This document shows positions 1 through 8,593 of a stretch of 23,298 nucleotides of DNA, piece after piece. The notes under the pieces were generated by a model. That model was not told the DNA's origin. It did no database searches and saw only the letters and a program-made list of their open reading frames with translations. How positions within the stretch are numbered: the first letter of the stretch is position 1; the number at the start of each line of letters is the position of its first letter. The DNA comes from an uncultured Prevotellaceae bacterium (lineage in GTDB: Bacteria > Bacteroidota > Bacteroidia > Bacteroidales > Bacteroidaceae), in NCBI GenBank assembly GCA_937910905.1, contig CALEPV010000081.1, forward strand, positions 1-23,298. Direction: 5' to 3'. Made by a program: the position numbers and the translations under genes.

Positions 1-2
1 TG

Positions 3-29
3 CGCGAGCTGCCCGACTGGAGAGAATAG
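3..29 (+). CDS. possible 3' end of an upstream gene (partial)
   Basis: One frame at the left edge reads RELPDWRE and then a TAG stop at 27-29. It could be the last residues of a gene entering from the left, because it precedes an AT-rich promoter-like stretch. Only eight codons are visible and other frames are also open here, so this is a weak suggestion without any functional assignment. Confidence 0.2.
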   Translation, partial: RELPDWRE

Positions 30-103
30 GCCCAACGAGGGCACGATGTGGTTAAATTAGCCTAATTTCATGTCATATATTCTACCGCATATTAAATAAG
101 CGC

Positions 104-111
104 TACCTTTG
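104..111 (+). promoter_or_regulatory. Bacteroidota -7 box (TACCTTTG) for the Xaa-Pro aminopeptidase
   Basis: TACCTTTG matches the Bacteroidota sigma-factor -7 consensus TAnnTTTG exactly and lies in an AT-rich stretch. Transcription would begin near 118, leaving a leader of about 56 bases before the ATG at 174. I see no convincing TTTG -33 element at the expected distance. Confidence 0.6.
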
Positions 112-173
112 TAGCTGCAATATCATATCCATACTACATCTTTTCATTAATCACCATTCATTATTCCAGGCCT

Positions 174-1571
174 ATGCTATTCGACAAACAAACATACGTA
201 GAGCGCCGCGCGAAACTGCGCCAGCGTGTAGGCAGCGGACTCATATTGTTGCTGGGCAACAACGATGCCCCAATGAACTATCCCGCCAATGCCTATAAAT
301 TCCGTCAGGACAGCTCATTCCTGTATTTCACAGGACAGCATCGCGAAGGATTGGCACTGCTCATTGATGCCGACAGCAATGAGGAATGGCTACTCGGCGA
401 TGACATCTCGCTTGACGACATCGTGTGGTTCGGAGCAGTTGACAGCGTGGCCGACCTAGCCGCACAGAGCGGCATAGCACACAGCGCACCGATGTCCAAA
501 CTGACCGAGATGACAGAGAAGGTACAGAAGCAAGGCCGCACGCTACACTTCCTGCCGCCCTATCGCCACGACACAATGATACAGCTTATGGACCTCACGG
601 GTATTCACCCACATGACCAACGGGCCAAGGCATCGCTGGAGCTCATACACGCAGTCATCGACCAGCGTGCCACCAAGAGCGCTGCCGAGGTCGCAGAGAT
701 AGAGCGCGCCATGGACATTGGCTACGAGATGCACACCACAGCCATGCGTCTGTGCCGCGAGGGTGTGACCGAACAGCACATTGCAGGCACTCTGGCAGGC
801 ATAGCCCAGAGCCGCGGGTGCATCACCAGCTTCCAGACCATACTATCCATGCACGGTGAGATTCAGCACGGTTACCCCTCGCCGCGTCCACTAGAGGCCG
901 GGCGTCTGATGCTGTGCGACGCAGGTGCAGAGACAAACGAGAACTACTGCTCCGACAACACTCGCGTGACCCCTATCAGCGGCAAATTCACACAGCGCCA
1001 GCGCGATATCTATCAGGCCGTACTCGCTGCCCACGACCACGTAGTTGAGATTGCACGACCGGGCCTGAAGTGGTGGGATGCCCACTTTGCTGCCGCACGT
1101 GTCATCACAGAGCACCTCAAAGACCTGGGCCTAATGCGCGGTAACACCGACGACATACTGGCCAATGGCGCACATGCAATGTTCTTCGTGCACGGGCTGG
1201 GCCACATGATGGGCATGGACGTGCACGACATGGAAGGTCTCGGACAGATATACGTAGGGTTCGACGACGAGGTGCGTCCACGTCTCGACCAGTTTGGGAC
1301 CAATTGCCTACGTTGCGGTCGCCGCCTGCAGGAAGGCTTTGTGATGACCGACGAGCCAGGTATCTATTTCATCCCCGCCCTCATCGACGAATGGCGCGGC
1401 AAGGGCATCAACAAGGAGTACATCAATTTCGACTTGGTGAACACCTACCGTGACTTCGGTGGCATACGCCTGGAGGACGACCTGCTCATCACGGCCGATG
1501 GCTGCCGCTACCTTGGCGACAAACGCATACCTATCAAGCCCGATGATGTCGAAGCCTATATCGCCAGATAG
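174..1571 (+). CDS. pepP: Xaa-Pro aminopeptidase (M24B family, PepP-like)
   Basis: Cytoplasmic dinuclear-metal exopeptidase that removes an N-terminal residue preceding proline. At 465 residues it has the full two-domain build: an aminopeptidase-P N-terminal domain (about 1-165) and a pita-bread catalytic domain (about 175-450). The five expected metal ligands are visible: D249 and D261 in the CDAGAE and SDNTR segments, H344 in HGLGHMMG, E394 in MTDEPGIYF and E434 in IRLEDD. H340 and H351 match the catalytic histidines of the family. There is no signal peptide. The ATG follows an AT-rich leader with a good -7 box and no Shine-Dalgarno. The next gene, an exported C1 peptidase, starts 70 bases downstream on the same strand, so the two peptidases may share a transcript. 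The family call is firm; the exact peptide preference is not visible. Confidence 0.95.
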   Translation: MLFDKQTYVERRAKLRQRVGSGLILLLGNNDAPMNYPANAYKFRQDSSFLYFTGQHREGLALLIDADSNEEWLLGDDISLDDIVWFGAVDSVADLAAQSGIAHSAPMSKLTEMTEKVQKQGRTLHFLPPYRHDTMIQLMDLTGIHPHDQRAKASLELIHAVIDQRATKSAAEVAEIERAMDIGYEMHTTAMRLCREGVTEQHIAGTLAGIAQSRGCITSFQTILSMHGEIQHGYPSPRPLEAGRLMLCDAGAETNENYCSDNTRVTPISGKFTQRQRDIYQAVLAAHDHVVEIARPGLKWWDAHFAAARVITEHLKDLGLMRGNTDDILANGAHAMFFVHGLGHMMGMDVHDMEGLGQIYVGFDDEVRPRLDQFGTNCLRCGRRLQEGFVMTDEPGIYFIPALIDEWRGKGINKEYINFDLVNTYRDFGGIRLEDDLLITADGCRYLGDKRIPIKPDDVEAYIAR

Positions 1572-1641
1572 CAATACCCCAATTCAGATGGCACCTTAGC
1601 CGACAGCAGACACATCCAGACACTAATCAACACACATTATC

Positions 1642-2826
1642 ATGAAACGCATTCTTATCATCTTGGCCGCTATACTGGCCCTTCCATCCTTCGCTATCGC
1701 CGACAATAACGACGAAGGCTACAAGTTCAGCACCGTTAAGGAGCTGCCTATCACCAGCATCAAGGACCAGAACCGCAGCGGTACCTGCTGGTGTTTCAGC
1801 GGCCTGGGCTTCTTCGAGGCAGAACTATTGCGCATGGGCAAGGGAGAGACTGACCTGTGCGAGATGTTCGTTGTACACAAGACTATGGAGGATCGCGCAG
1901 CTGCCGCCATACGCACCCACGGTGACGTGAGCTATGCTCAGGGTGGTTCTTTCTACGACGTGCTCTACTGCCTGCAGAACTATGGCATCGTGCCCGAGGA
2001 GGCAATGCCAGCTCCTGGCACCCCCTATGGTGAGACAGCCATCAACCACAACGAGGTTGATGCAGTGGCAACAGCTTTTGTTGAAGCGCTGGCCAAGGGC
2101 AAGCATAAAAAGCTCACCACAGCATGGCGCAAGGCGTTCTGCGGCATCTATGATGCTTATCTGGGAGAGTGCCCGACACAGTTCACCTACCAAGGCAAGA
2201 GCTATACACCACAGAGCTATATGAGCAGCCTAGGCCTCGACCTCAACGATTACGTGAGCCTCACATCCTATACCCACCACCCCTTCTACTCGCAGTTTGT
2301 GCTTGAGATACAGGACAACTGGCGTTGGGGGCTGAGCTACAACCTGCCTCTCGACGAGTTCATGGAGGTGTTCGACTACGCTCTGGAGCACGACTATCCA
2401 ATAGCATGGGGCAGCGATGTCAGCGAGACAGGCTTCACACGTGGCGGTATCGCCGTGGTGCCCGACACCGAGGGAACTGCCGACAACTCAGGCTCCGACC
2501 GCGACCGTTGGCTGGGCATGACACCTCAGCAGCGCAGCACCGAGGCTCTGTCACACCCATGCCCTGAACTGCAGATCACCCAGGAGCTGCGTCAGGCTGG
2601 CTATGACAACTGGGAGACCACCGATGACCACGGCATGATTATATACGGTATAGCACAGGACCAGAACGGCACCCGCTACTACATGGTCAAGAACTCATGG
2701 GGCAGCGCAGGCGCATACAACGGCATCTGGTACGCATCAAAGGCCTTCACCGCATACAAGACCATGAACATTCTGGTCAACAAGAACGGTATTCCTGCCG
2801 CCATCCGCAAGAAGCTCGGTATCTAA
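1642..2826 (+). CDS. exported C1 family (papain-fold, aminopeptidase C/bleomycin hydrolase-like) cysteine peptidase
   Basis: A 394-residue papain-fold peptidase with the whole catalytic set: Q43 (oxyanion hole) and nucleophile C49 in DQNRSGTCWCFS, H330 in DDHGMIIYG and N351 in VKNSWG. The N-terminus is a clear signal peptide (MKRILIILAAILALPSFAIA, cleavage near residue 20), so it acts in the periplasm or beyond, unlike classical cytoplasmic PepC. There is no propeptide: the mature chain reaches the active-site Gln after about 22 residues, as in the bleomycin-hydrolase branch. The long insert between Cys and His (about 280 residues) also fits that branch. Bacteroidales genomes commonly carry exported members annotated as aminopeptidase C. 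The gene lies 70 bases after the Xaa-Pro aminopeptidase, and only 6 bases separate its TAA from the next ATG, so it probably belongs to a polycistronic unit. Substrate specificity is unknown. Confidence 0.9.
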   Translation: MKRILIILAAILALPSFAIADNNDEGYKFSTVKELPITSIKDQNRSGTCWCFSGLGFFEAELLRMGKGETDLCEMFVVHKTMEDRAAAAIRTHGDVSYAQGGSFYDVLYCLQNYGIVPEEAMPAPGTPYGETAINHNEVDAVATAFVEALAKGKHKKLTTAWRKAFCGIYDAYLGECPTQFTYQGKSYTPQSYMSSLGLDLNDYVSLTSYTHHPFYSQFVLEIQDNWRWGLSYNLPLDEFMEVFDYALEHDYPIAWGSDVSETGFTRGGIAVVPDTEGTADNSGSDRDRWLGMTPQQRSTEALSHPCPELQITQELRQAGYDNWETTDDHGMIIYGIAQDQNGTRYYMVKNSWGSAGAYNGIWYASKAFTAYKTMNILVNKNGIPAAIRKKLGI

Positions 2827-2832
2827 TCAAGC

Positions 2833-5817
2833 ATGACATCGCATGCGCCTGTCAACATATCCATCGACTATCTACGCATCACCGTGGAACGATGGGACGA
2901 TGCGTACATCTATGCCATGGATGCACATGACAGGGCCGTCACAGTAAACTACAGCAGCAATCATCTGAGCCATCTGCACAATATCCTGCGTGCCGGATGC
3001 CAGTTGAACATCATTCTGCCCGCAGAGACAGCAGACACAAGTGGGTTCAAGCCTGATGCCAACAGGCTTGAACCCACTGTTTATACGCCAGAGCTGATTG
3101 TATATGAGCCCGACTATCTAGTGGATATATCCGCGATAGCGGCATGTTTCGAGAGCTATTCGCGCTCCCCGCTGACGTACCTGTTGCACCGGTTGCAGCC
3201 TCAACAGGCATCGTCTGCCATAGTGCTCGGCAACCTCGCTTCACAGTTCTTGGACGAGGAGCTATGCCTATCCAAAAGTGAGAACACCTACGAACAGAGC
3301 ATCCGCCAGTTCTTCAAAGAGAACAGCAAATCACTGTTAAGCACGGAGTTGGCCAAGGACTTCCATACCGAGGCACGCCAGCAGAAGATTAACATCCGCC
3401 GCGCTATGCGCCACACGCTGCCACAGTTAGCCAGCACGTTCCAGCCGCATGGCACCATGGTTGAGCCATCGTTTTTCTCCGAGATGCTGGGCATCCAAGG
3501 GCGTATGGACCTGCTACAACTGGACATGCAGGTGCTGATAGAGCAGAAGTCGGGCAAGGGCGGGTTTCCACAGCCATCGCCCGACACGCCGTCGTATCAG
3601 CTGAAGCACTATGTGCAACTACTGCTATACATGCTGCTCATACGCCGCAACTACCGTATGCAGTACGACAGCAACGGCCAGCGCTTACAGGCTTTCTTGC
3701 TCTACTCCAAGTATGCCAACGGACTGCTTGAAGTGCCATACGACAAGGGGCTCGTCAGCGATGCAATGCAGCTACGCAACGGCATAGTGGCTATCGAGTA
3801 CGACTTCATTCACCGAGCCTTAGCCCTGTTGCCCACCCTCACAGCCGAGCATCTGAACACCCTGCGCAGCCATGGGCGCTTGTGGGAACAGTACCAAAAG
3901 CCGCACATTGACGCCCTACTGTCGCCGATTCAAGCGGCATCGCCACTGGAGCGAGCCTACTATCTGCGTATGCTCGCCTTCGTACAGGCGGAACATCAAC
4001 TGGCCAAAGTCGGGCATCTGGCAGCAGCCGGACATGCCTCTTTTGCCGACAAATGGCACTGTTCGCTGGCCGAAAAAGTCTCATTAGGCAACATCTACCA
4101 CCAGCTGCAGCTCGTCTACCCCACCCCGTCCACCGAGGGTAAGGTAGACCGCGTGGTAGTGCAACGCCATGATGATGTGGAGTGCGATGTGACTAACTTC
4201 CGCACTGGCGATATAGTGATACTCTATGCCTATGCCGATGGAACAGAGCCCGATGCACGCTCCACAATGGTATTCCGCTGCACGCTGGCCGACATAGGAC
4301 GCCGCGAACTGACGCTGTACATGCGCAACACGCAGGTCGATGCCCGTGTGCTGATCCAGCCGGAAGGCACACTGTGGGCCATTGAACACGACTTCTTTGA
4401 ATCATCATTCAGCTCGCTCTACCGCGGTCTGCACTCGTTCCTGTCAGCACCACAGCAACGGCGTGAACTGCTGATGCTACAACGTCAGCCGCGCTACGAT
4501 GAGAGTCTGAGCATCAGAGGCGACTATGGCAATATGAATGAACTGGCCACCCGTGTGCGGCAAGCGCGTGATTTCTTCTTGATAGTAGGCCCGCCAGGAA
4601 CGGGCAAGACTTCATTCGGATTGATGACCACGCTACGCGAGGAGCTGCATGACGCAGGCTGCAGCGTGCTGCTGATGGCCTACACCAACCGTGCCGTCGA
4701 CGAGATATGCAGCAAGCTGGTGGAAGCCGGCATTGACTTCCTGCGCATCGGTAGCGCGCTGTCGTGCGAGGATTGCTATAAGCCTTACCTGCTCAGCACA
4801 GTGGCATCCGGCTGCCCCACTCTGGCCGACCTGCGCCGTGCCGTAGTGTCAGCCCGCGTGGTCATTGGCACCACTACCACCCTCACCGCCTTTGGTGCGC
4901 TGTTTAGCTTACGCAGCTTCACGCTGGCCATCATCGACGAAGCAGGACAGATATTGGAACCGCACATCATGGGACTTCTGAGTGCTACACGTCCCGACGG
5001 GCAGCCAGCCATAGGCCGCGTGGTGATGATTGGCGACCACAAGCAACTGCCAGCCGTTGTACAGCAGTCGCGCTCGCAATCAGCCGTGAACGATACACGT
5101 CTGCATGACATAGGGCTCTGCAACTGCCGATGCTCACTCTTCGAGCGTCTGCTGCAACGCTATCAGGGCAACCCGCATCTGGCCTATCTGCTGACACATC
5201 AAGGGCGTATGCATCCGTCCATTGCCGCGTTCCCCAGCAGGGAGTTCTACGGTGGACGACTCGAAGCAGTACCGTTGCAGCACCAGCTGGAGGAGCCAGA
5301 AGCACAGCGCGTGACTTTCATCAACGTGGAGCCCAGCTGCGAAGAGCTAAGCTCGAAGGTCAATACCGCTGAGGCCGCTATCGTGGCGCGCTTGGTGGCG
5401 GACCACTACAAGCAGTCGCCGTCGACCTTCGACCCGCTGTCCACAATAGGCGTCATAGTGCCCTACCGCAACCAGATAGCGGCCGTGCGCACTGCCATTG
5501 CAGCCACCGGCATTGCCGTGCTGGAGCAAATCACCATTGATACTGTGGAGCGCTTCCAGGGCAGCCAACGCGAACATATTATATATAGTTGCACAGTGAG
5601 TCATCCGTCGCAGCTGGCCTTCCTCACCGAGAGTACCATAGAGGAAGCAGGGCGGCGCATCGACCGCAAGCTCAATGTCGCAATGACGCGTGCGCGTCGC
5701 TCATTGACCATCTGCGGGTACGCCGCCCTGCTTCGTACAGAGCCTGTATATGCCAAGCTCATCGGCTACGCCCGCTATTGCGATGCAGCCGATGAGCCAA
5801 TCGTTACTCAAATGTGA
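2833..5817 (+). CDS. Dna2-like nuclease-helicase (RecB-type nuclease plus SF1 Upf1/DNA2-family helicase)
   Basis: A 994-residue fusion. The first ~110 residues are unrecognised. Residues about 115-330 look like a RecB-type PD-(D/E)XK nuclease: GRMDLL with D226, the E237-Q-K239 pair in IEQKSG, and a QLLLY (262-266) QxxxY motif. The C-terminal half is an SF1B helicase of the DNA2/NAM7/Upf1 group: Walker A GPPGTGKT 586-593, DEAGQ 702-706, GDHKQLP 734-740, the HQGRMHPS segment, and motif VI VAMTRARRS around 949-957. Family knowledge suggests cleavage and unwinding of flapped or single-stranded nucleic acid in repair or replication. I see no Cys-x2-Cys-x5-Cys cluster after the QxxxY motif, so the iron-sulfur cluster of eukaryotic Dna2 seems absent. 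The start lies 6 bases after the peptidase stop. The 3' end overlaps the convergent clpB by 14 bases. Confidence 0.85.
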   Translation: MTSHAPVNISIDYLRITVERWDDAYIYAMDAHDRAVTVNYSSNHLSHLHNILRAGCQLNIILPAETADTSGFKPDANRLEPTVYTPELIVYEPDYLVDISAIAACFESYSRSPLTYLLHRLQPQQASSAIVLGNLASQFLDEELCLSKSENTYEQSIRQFFKENSKSLLSTELAKDFHTEARQQKINIRRAMRHTLPQLASTFQPHGTMVEPSFFSEMLGIQGRMDLLQLDMQVLIEQKSGKGGFPQPSPDTPSYQLKHYVQLLLYMLLIRRNYRMQYDSNGQRLQAFLLYSKYANGLLEVPYDKGLVSDAMQLRNGIVAIEYDFIHRALALLPTLTAEHLNTLRSHGRLWEQYQKPHIDALLSPIQAASPLERAYYLRMLAFVQAEHQLAKVGHLAAAGHASFADKWHCSLAEKVSLGNIYHQLQLVYPTPSTEGKVDRVVVQRHDDVECDVTNFRTGDIVILYAYADGTEPDARSTMVFRCTLADIGRRELTLYMRNTQVDARVLIQPEGTLWAIEHDFFESSFSSLYRGLHSFLSAPQQRRELLMLQRQPRYDESLSIRGDYGNMNELATRVRQARDFFLIVGPPGTGKTSFGLMTTLREELHDAGCSVLLMAYTNRAVDEICSKLVEAGIDFLRIGSALSCEDCYKPYLLSTVASGCPTLADLRRAVVSARVVIGTTTTLTAFGALFSLRSFTLAIIDEAGQILEPHIMGLLSATRPDGQPAIGRVVMIGDHKQLPAVVQQSRSQSAVNDTRLHDIGLCNCRCSLFERLLQRYQGNPHLAYLLTHQGRMHPSIAAFPSREFYGGRLEAVPLQHQLEEPEAQRVTFINVEPSCEELSSKVNTAEAAIVARLVADHYKQSPSTFDPLSTIGVIVPYRNQIAAVRTAIAATGIAVLEQITIDTVERFQGSQREHIIYSCTVSHPSQLAFLTESTIEEAGRRIDRKLNVAMTRARRSLTICGYAALLRTEPVYAKLIGYARYCDAADEPIVTQM

Positions 5818-8401
5818 GCTGTGAGCCTTGGGCTTGGACAGTAATCTCATTGTCGCGGCTTACGGTTCCGGCCAGTATTGCCTTGGACAGCGAGTTGAGC
5901 AGCAACCGCTGTATAGCGCGCTTGACCGGACGTGCACCGAACTCTGGATCGTAGCCCTCCTGCGTGAGCAAGGCAATCGCGCTGTCGGTCAGGCGGAGTG
6001 TTATACCGTTCTGCGACAGCATCTTCTCTACCGCTGCCACCTGTAGTTCTACCACGCTGCGAATCTCTTTCTGCGTCAGTGGTTCGAACATTATGGTCTC
6101 GTCTATGCGGTTCAGGAACTCAGGCCGGATGGTGCGCTTGAGCTGCTCCAGCACCGTGCGCTTCGTTTCCTCTACCACAGCCTCGCGTGCAGCAGAGCTG
6201 CTGTCAGCATTCAGCTTGGCGAACTGCTCGCGTATGTAGTCGGAGCCGAGGTTGGACGTGAGGATGATGATAGTATTCTTGAAGTTGACCGTGCGCCCCT
6301 TGTTGTCGGTCAGGCGGCCGTCGTCCAGCACCTGCAACAGCGTGTTGAACACATCGGGGTGTGCCTTCTCAATCTCATCGAACAGCACCACGGAGTATGG
6401 CTTGCGCCTTACTGCCTCGGTCAGCTGTCCGCCCTCGTCGTAGCCCACGTATCCCGGAGGCGCACCAATCAGCCGGCTGACGCTGTGCTTCTCTTGGTAC
6501 TCGCTCATATCGATACGCGTCATCATGCTCTCGTCGTCGAACAGGAACTCGGCCAGTGCTTTGGCAAGCTCGGTCTTGCCGACGCCTGTTGTGCCCAGGA
6601 AGATGAACGATCCAATGGGGCGCTTAGGGTCCTGCAGGCCTGCACGTGAGCGCCTTACGGCATCGCTCACCGCACGTAGGGCCTCATCCTGACCTATCAC
6701 GCGCTTGTGCAGCTCTTCCTCCAGATGCAGCAGCTTCTCGCGCTCTGACTGTAGCATCTTCGATACCGGGATGCCCGTCCAGCGGCTCACGACATCTGCT
6801 ATATCCTCAGCCGTGACCTCTTCCTTGACCATAGCTTCAGTGCCCTGTGCCGAGCGCAGCTGCTCCTGTATGCGCTGTATCTCAGCTTCGAGAGCCTGCA
6901 GCCGTCCGTAGCGAATCTCAGCCACGCGCCCGTAGTCGCCCTCGCGCTCGGCGCGGTCTGCCTCGAACTTCAGCTGTTCTATCTGCTGCTTGTTCTGCTG
7001 GATCTTGGCTATCAGCTGCTTCTCGCCTTCCCACTTTGCCCGCATCTGCTGCTCCTGCTCGCGCAAGTCGGCAATCTGCTTGTTCAAGTTCGCTAGCTTC
7101 TCGCTGTCTCCCTCGCGCTTGATGGCCTCGCGCTCAATCTCCAGCTGCTTGAGCCTGCGCGTTATCTCATCCAGCTCCTCAGGCACGCTGTCGCGTTCCA
7201 TACGCAGCTTGGCTGCCGCCTCGTCCATAAGGTCGATAGCCTTGTCAGGCAGAAAGCGGTCGGTGATGTAGCGGTGCGACAGCTCCACGGCAGCTATGAT
7301 GGCATCGTCCTGTATACGTACACGGTGGTGGTTCTCGTATCGCTCCTTCAGTCCACGCAGTATGCTGATGCTGGCCAGCGTGTCAGGCTCATCCACCATA
7401 ACGCTCTGGAAGCGGCGCTCCAGCGCCTTATCCTTCTCGAAGTACTTCTGATACTCGTCCAGCGTGGTGGCACCGATAGCACGCAGTTCGCCACGTGCCA
7501 GAGCCGGTTTCAGTATGTTGGCTGCATCCATTGCGCCCTCGCTCTTGCCAGCTCCCACCAGCGTGTGTATCTCGTCGATGAACAGTATGATGCTGCCCTC
7601 GCTCTTGGCCACCTCGTTGATTACGGACTTCAGCCGCTCCTCGAATTCGCCCTTGTACTTGGCTCCGGCAATCAATGCGCCCATGTCGAGTGAGAACAAC
7701 TGCTTGTCGCGAAGGTTCTCGGGCACGTCGCCACGCAGTATTCGATGGGCCAAGCCCTCTACGATGGCGGTCTTACCCGTACCTGGTTCGCCTATCAGTA
7801 TAGGATTGTTCTTGGTGCGGCGCGACAGAATCTGCAGCACACGACGTATCTCGTCGTCGCGGCCTATCACTGGGTCGAGCTTACCGGCCCTGGCCTCCTC
7901 TATCAGGTTGCGAGCGTACTTGGCCAGACTCTGATAGGTGTCCTCGCTCGACTGCGACTGTGCTGTCTGCCCGCCACGCAGCTCGCCGATTGCCTTCTGC
8001 AACTCGTCCTGACTGACACCTGCATCCTTGAGTATCTTGCTTGCCGTGCACTTCACACCGAGCATAGCCAGCAGTATCAGTTCCAGCGTCACGAACTCAT
8101 CGCCCTGCTTCTTGGCCAGCTCCTCGGCACGGTTCAGCACGTCGTTGCTATCTCTGGACAGGTATGGCTGCCCACCCTCCACGCGTGGCAGAGTCTGCAG
8201 CTGTGCCTCCACAGCGGCATGTATGGCCTGCTGGTTCACACCGAGCTTGCGTAGCAGGAATGCTGTTACCTGCTCGCCCTTGTCGAGTATGGATAGCAGT
8301 AGGTGCTCAGGCTCGATGGCTTGCTGCCGTCGTGCCTCGGCCAGGCGCACTGCCTCCTGCACCACTTCTTGCGCCTTGATTGTGAACTTGTCGAATGTCA
8401 T
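5804..8401 (-). CDS. clpB: ClpB disaggregase (Hsp100 AAA+ chaperone)
   Basis: ATP-driven hexameric cytoplasmic chaperone that, with DnaK, threads proteins out of aggregates. The 865 residues match the normal family length. In order there is a Clp-N double repeat (about 1-150), AAA-1 with Walker A GEPGTGKT at 204-211, Walker B ILFIDEIHTL and the IGATTLDEYQKY segment, a charged coiled-coil middle domain (about 400-520) that distinguishes ClpB from ClpA/ClpC, AAA-2 with Walker A GTTGVGKT near residue 602 and Walker B VVLFDEIEKAHPDV, and a C-terminal D2-small domain with GARPVKRAIQ. It begins MTFDKFTIKAQE, typical of Bacteroidota ClpB. No CIRCE element was seen upstream. A GC-rich stem-loop cluster separates it from the preceding murF-alr gene, so it is probably transcribed from its own promoter. 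Confidence 0.97.
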   Translation of the reverse strand: MTFDKFTIKAQEVVQEAVRLAEARRQQAIEPEHLLLSILDKGEQVTAFLLRKLGVNQQAIHAAVEAQLQTLPRVEGGQPYLSRDSNDVLNRAEELAKKQGDEFVTLELILLAMLGVKCTASKILKDAGVSQDELQKAIGELRGGQTAQSQSSEDTYQSLAKYARNLIEEARAGKLDPVIGRDDEIRRVLQILSRRTKNNPILIGEPGTGKTAIVEGLAHRILRGDVPENLRDKQLFSLDMGALIAGAKYKGEFEERLKSVINEVAKSEGSIILFIDEIHTLVGAGKSEGAMDAANILKPALARGELRAIGATTLDEYQKYFEKDKALERRFQSVMVDEPDTLASISILRGLKERYENHHRVRIQDDAIIAAVELSHRYITDRFLPDKAIDLMDEAAAKLRMERDSVPEELDEITRRLKQLEIEREAIKREGDSEKLANLNKQIADLREQEQQMRAKWEGEKQLIAKIQQNKQQIEQLKFEADRAEREGDYGRVAEIRYGRLQALEAEIQRIQEQLRSAQGTEAMVKEEVTAEDIADVVSRWTGIPVSKMLQSEREKLLHLEEELHKRVIGQDEALRAVSDAVRRSRAGLQDPKRPIGSFIFLGTTGVGKTELAKALAEFLFDDESMMTRIDMSEYQEKHSVSRLIGAPPGYVGYDEGGQLTEAVRRKPYSVVLFDEIEKAHPDVFNTLLQVLDDGRLTDNKGRTVNFKNTIIILTSNLGSDYIREQFAKLNADSSSAAREAVVEETKRTVLEQLKRTIRPEFLNRIDETIMFEPLTQKEIRSVVELQVAAVEKMLSQNGITLRLTDSAIALLTQEGYDPEFGARPVKRAIQRLLLNSLSKAILAGTVSRDNEITVQAQGSQLTFE

Positions 8402-8470
8402 AGTCGTAATGTTCTACTTGTTATCGTTTGCCCTAAATGCTGCAAAGACCGTGCAAGTAAAACCCTTAAC

Positions 8471-8501
8471 GCCAAAACGTCAGAAGATGTGACGTTTTGG
8501 C
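8471..8501. repeat. stem-loop A: perfect 12-bp inverted repeat
   Basis: GCCAAAACGTCA (8471-8482) and its exact reverse complement TGACGTTTTGGC (8490-8501) flank a 7-base loop. It lies between clpB and murF-alr and is the member of a three-hairpin cluster nearest clpB. On the - strand it is followed by GTTAAGGGTTTT, which gives a weak terminator-like tail. It could equally be a repeat element or a regulatory RNA structure. Confidence 0.8.
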
Positions 8502-8503
8502 CG

Positions 8504-8547
8504 AAAAGTTGCAGCACGGTGCAACGACCTCTGCACCGTGCTGCAAC
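8504..8547 (-). terminator. stem-loop B: perfect 16-bp inverted repeat, likely terminator of the murF-alr transcript
   Basis: GTTGCAGCACGGTGCA (8508-8523) pairs perfectly with TGCACCGTGCTGCAAC (8532-8547) across an 8-base loop. Read on the - strand, the stem is followed directly by TTTT (8507-8504), so it can act as an intrinsic terminator for transcription leaving murF-alr, whose stop is at 8596-8594. The T-run is short, so termination may be partial. Stem length and perfection are certain; function is inferred. Confidence 0.6.
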
Positions 8548-8553
8548 ACATGC

Positions 8554-8589
8554 TGCACCGCGGTGCAAGTCGAGTTGCACCGCGGTGTA
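8554..8589. repeat. stem-loop C: duplicated palindrome TGCACCGCGGTGCA
   Basis: The 12-base core TGCACCGCGGTG occurs at 8554-8565 and again at 8576-8587. The first copy, extended to TGCACCGCGGTGCA, is itself a perfect palindrome. The two copies can also pair with each other as a 15-bp stem (8554-8568 with 8575-8589, one G-T wobble) around the loop gtcgag. The element begins 4 bases after the murF-alr stop on the - strand. Alternative folding, as two small hairpins or one long one, is possible. Confidence 0.8.
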
Positions 8590-8593
8590 AAAA

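Noticed and set aside
1572..1641. Terminator or promoter between the two peptidase genes
   Set aside because: No inverted repeat, T-run or TAnnTTTG box was found in these 70 bases, so co-transcription is simpler.
8444..8451. Possible clpB promoter: TTTG on the - strand just upstream of the clpB leader
   Set aside because: The eight bases read GGTCTTTG, which lacks the TA of the -7 consensus, and no -33 element fits well. It may still be a weak promoter but is not supported enough to list.
8398..8590. Short frames of 60-100 codons through the clpB/murF-alr gap
   Set aside because: They run through the stem-loops and their translations simply mirror the inverted repeats. No start context supports translation.
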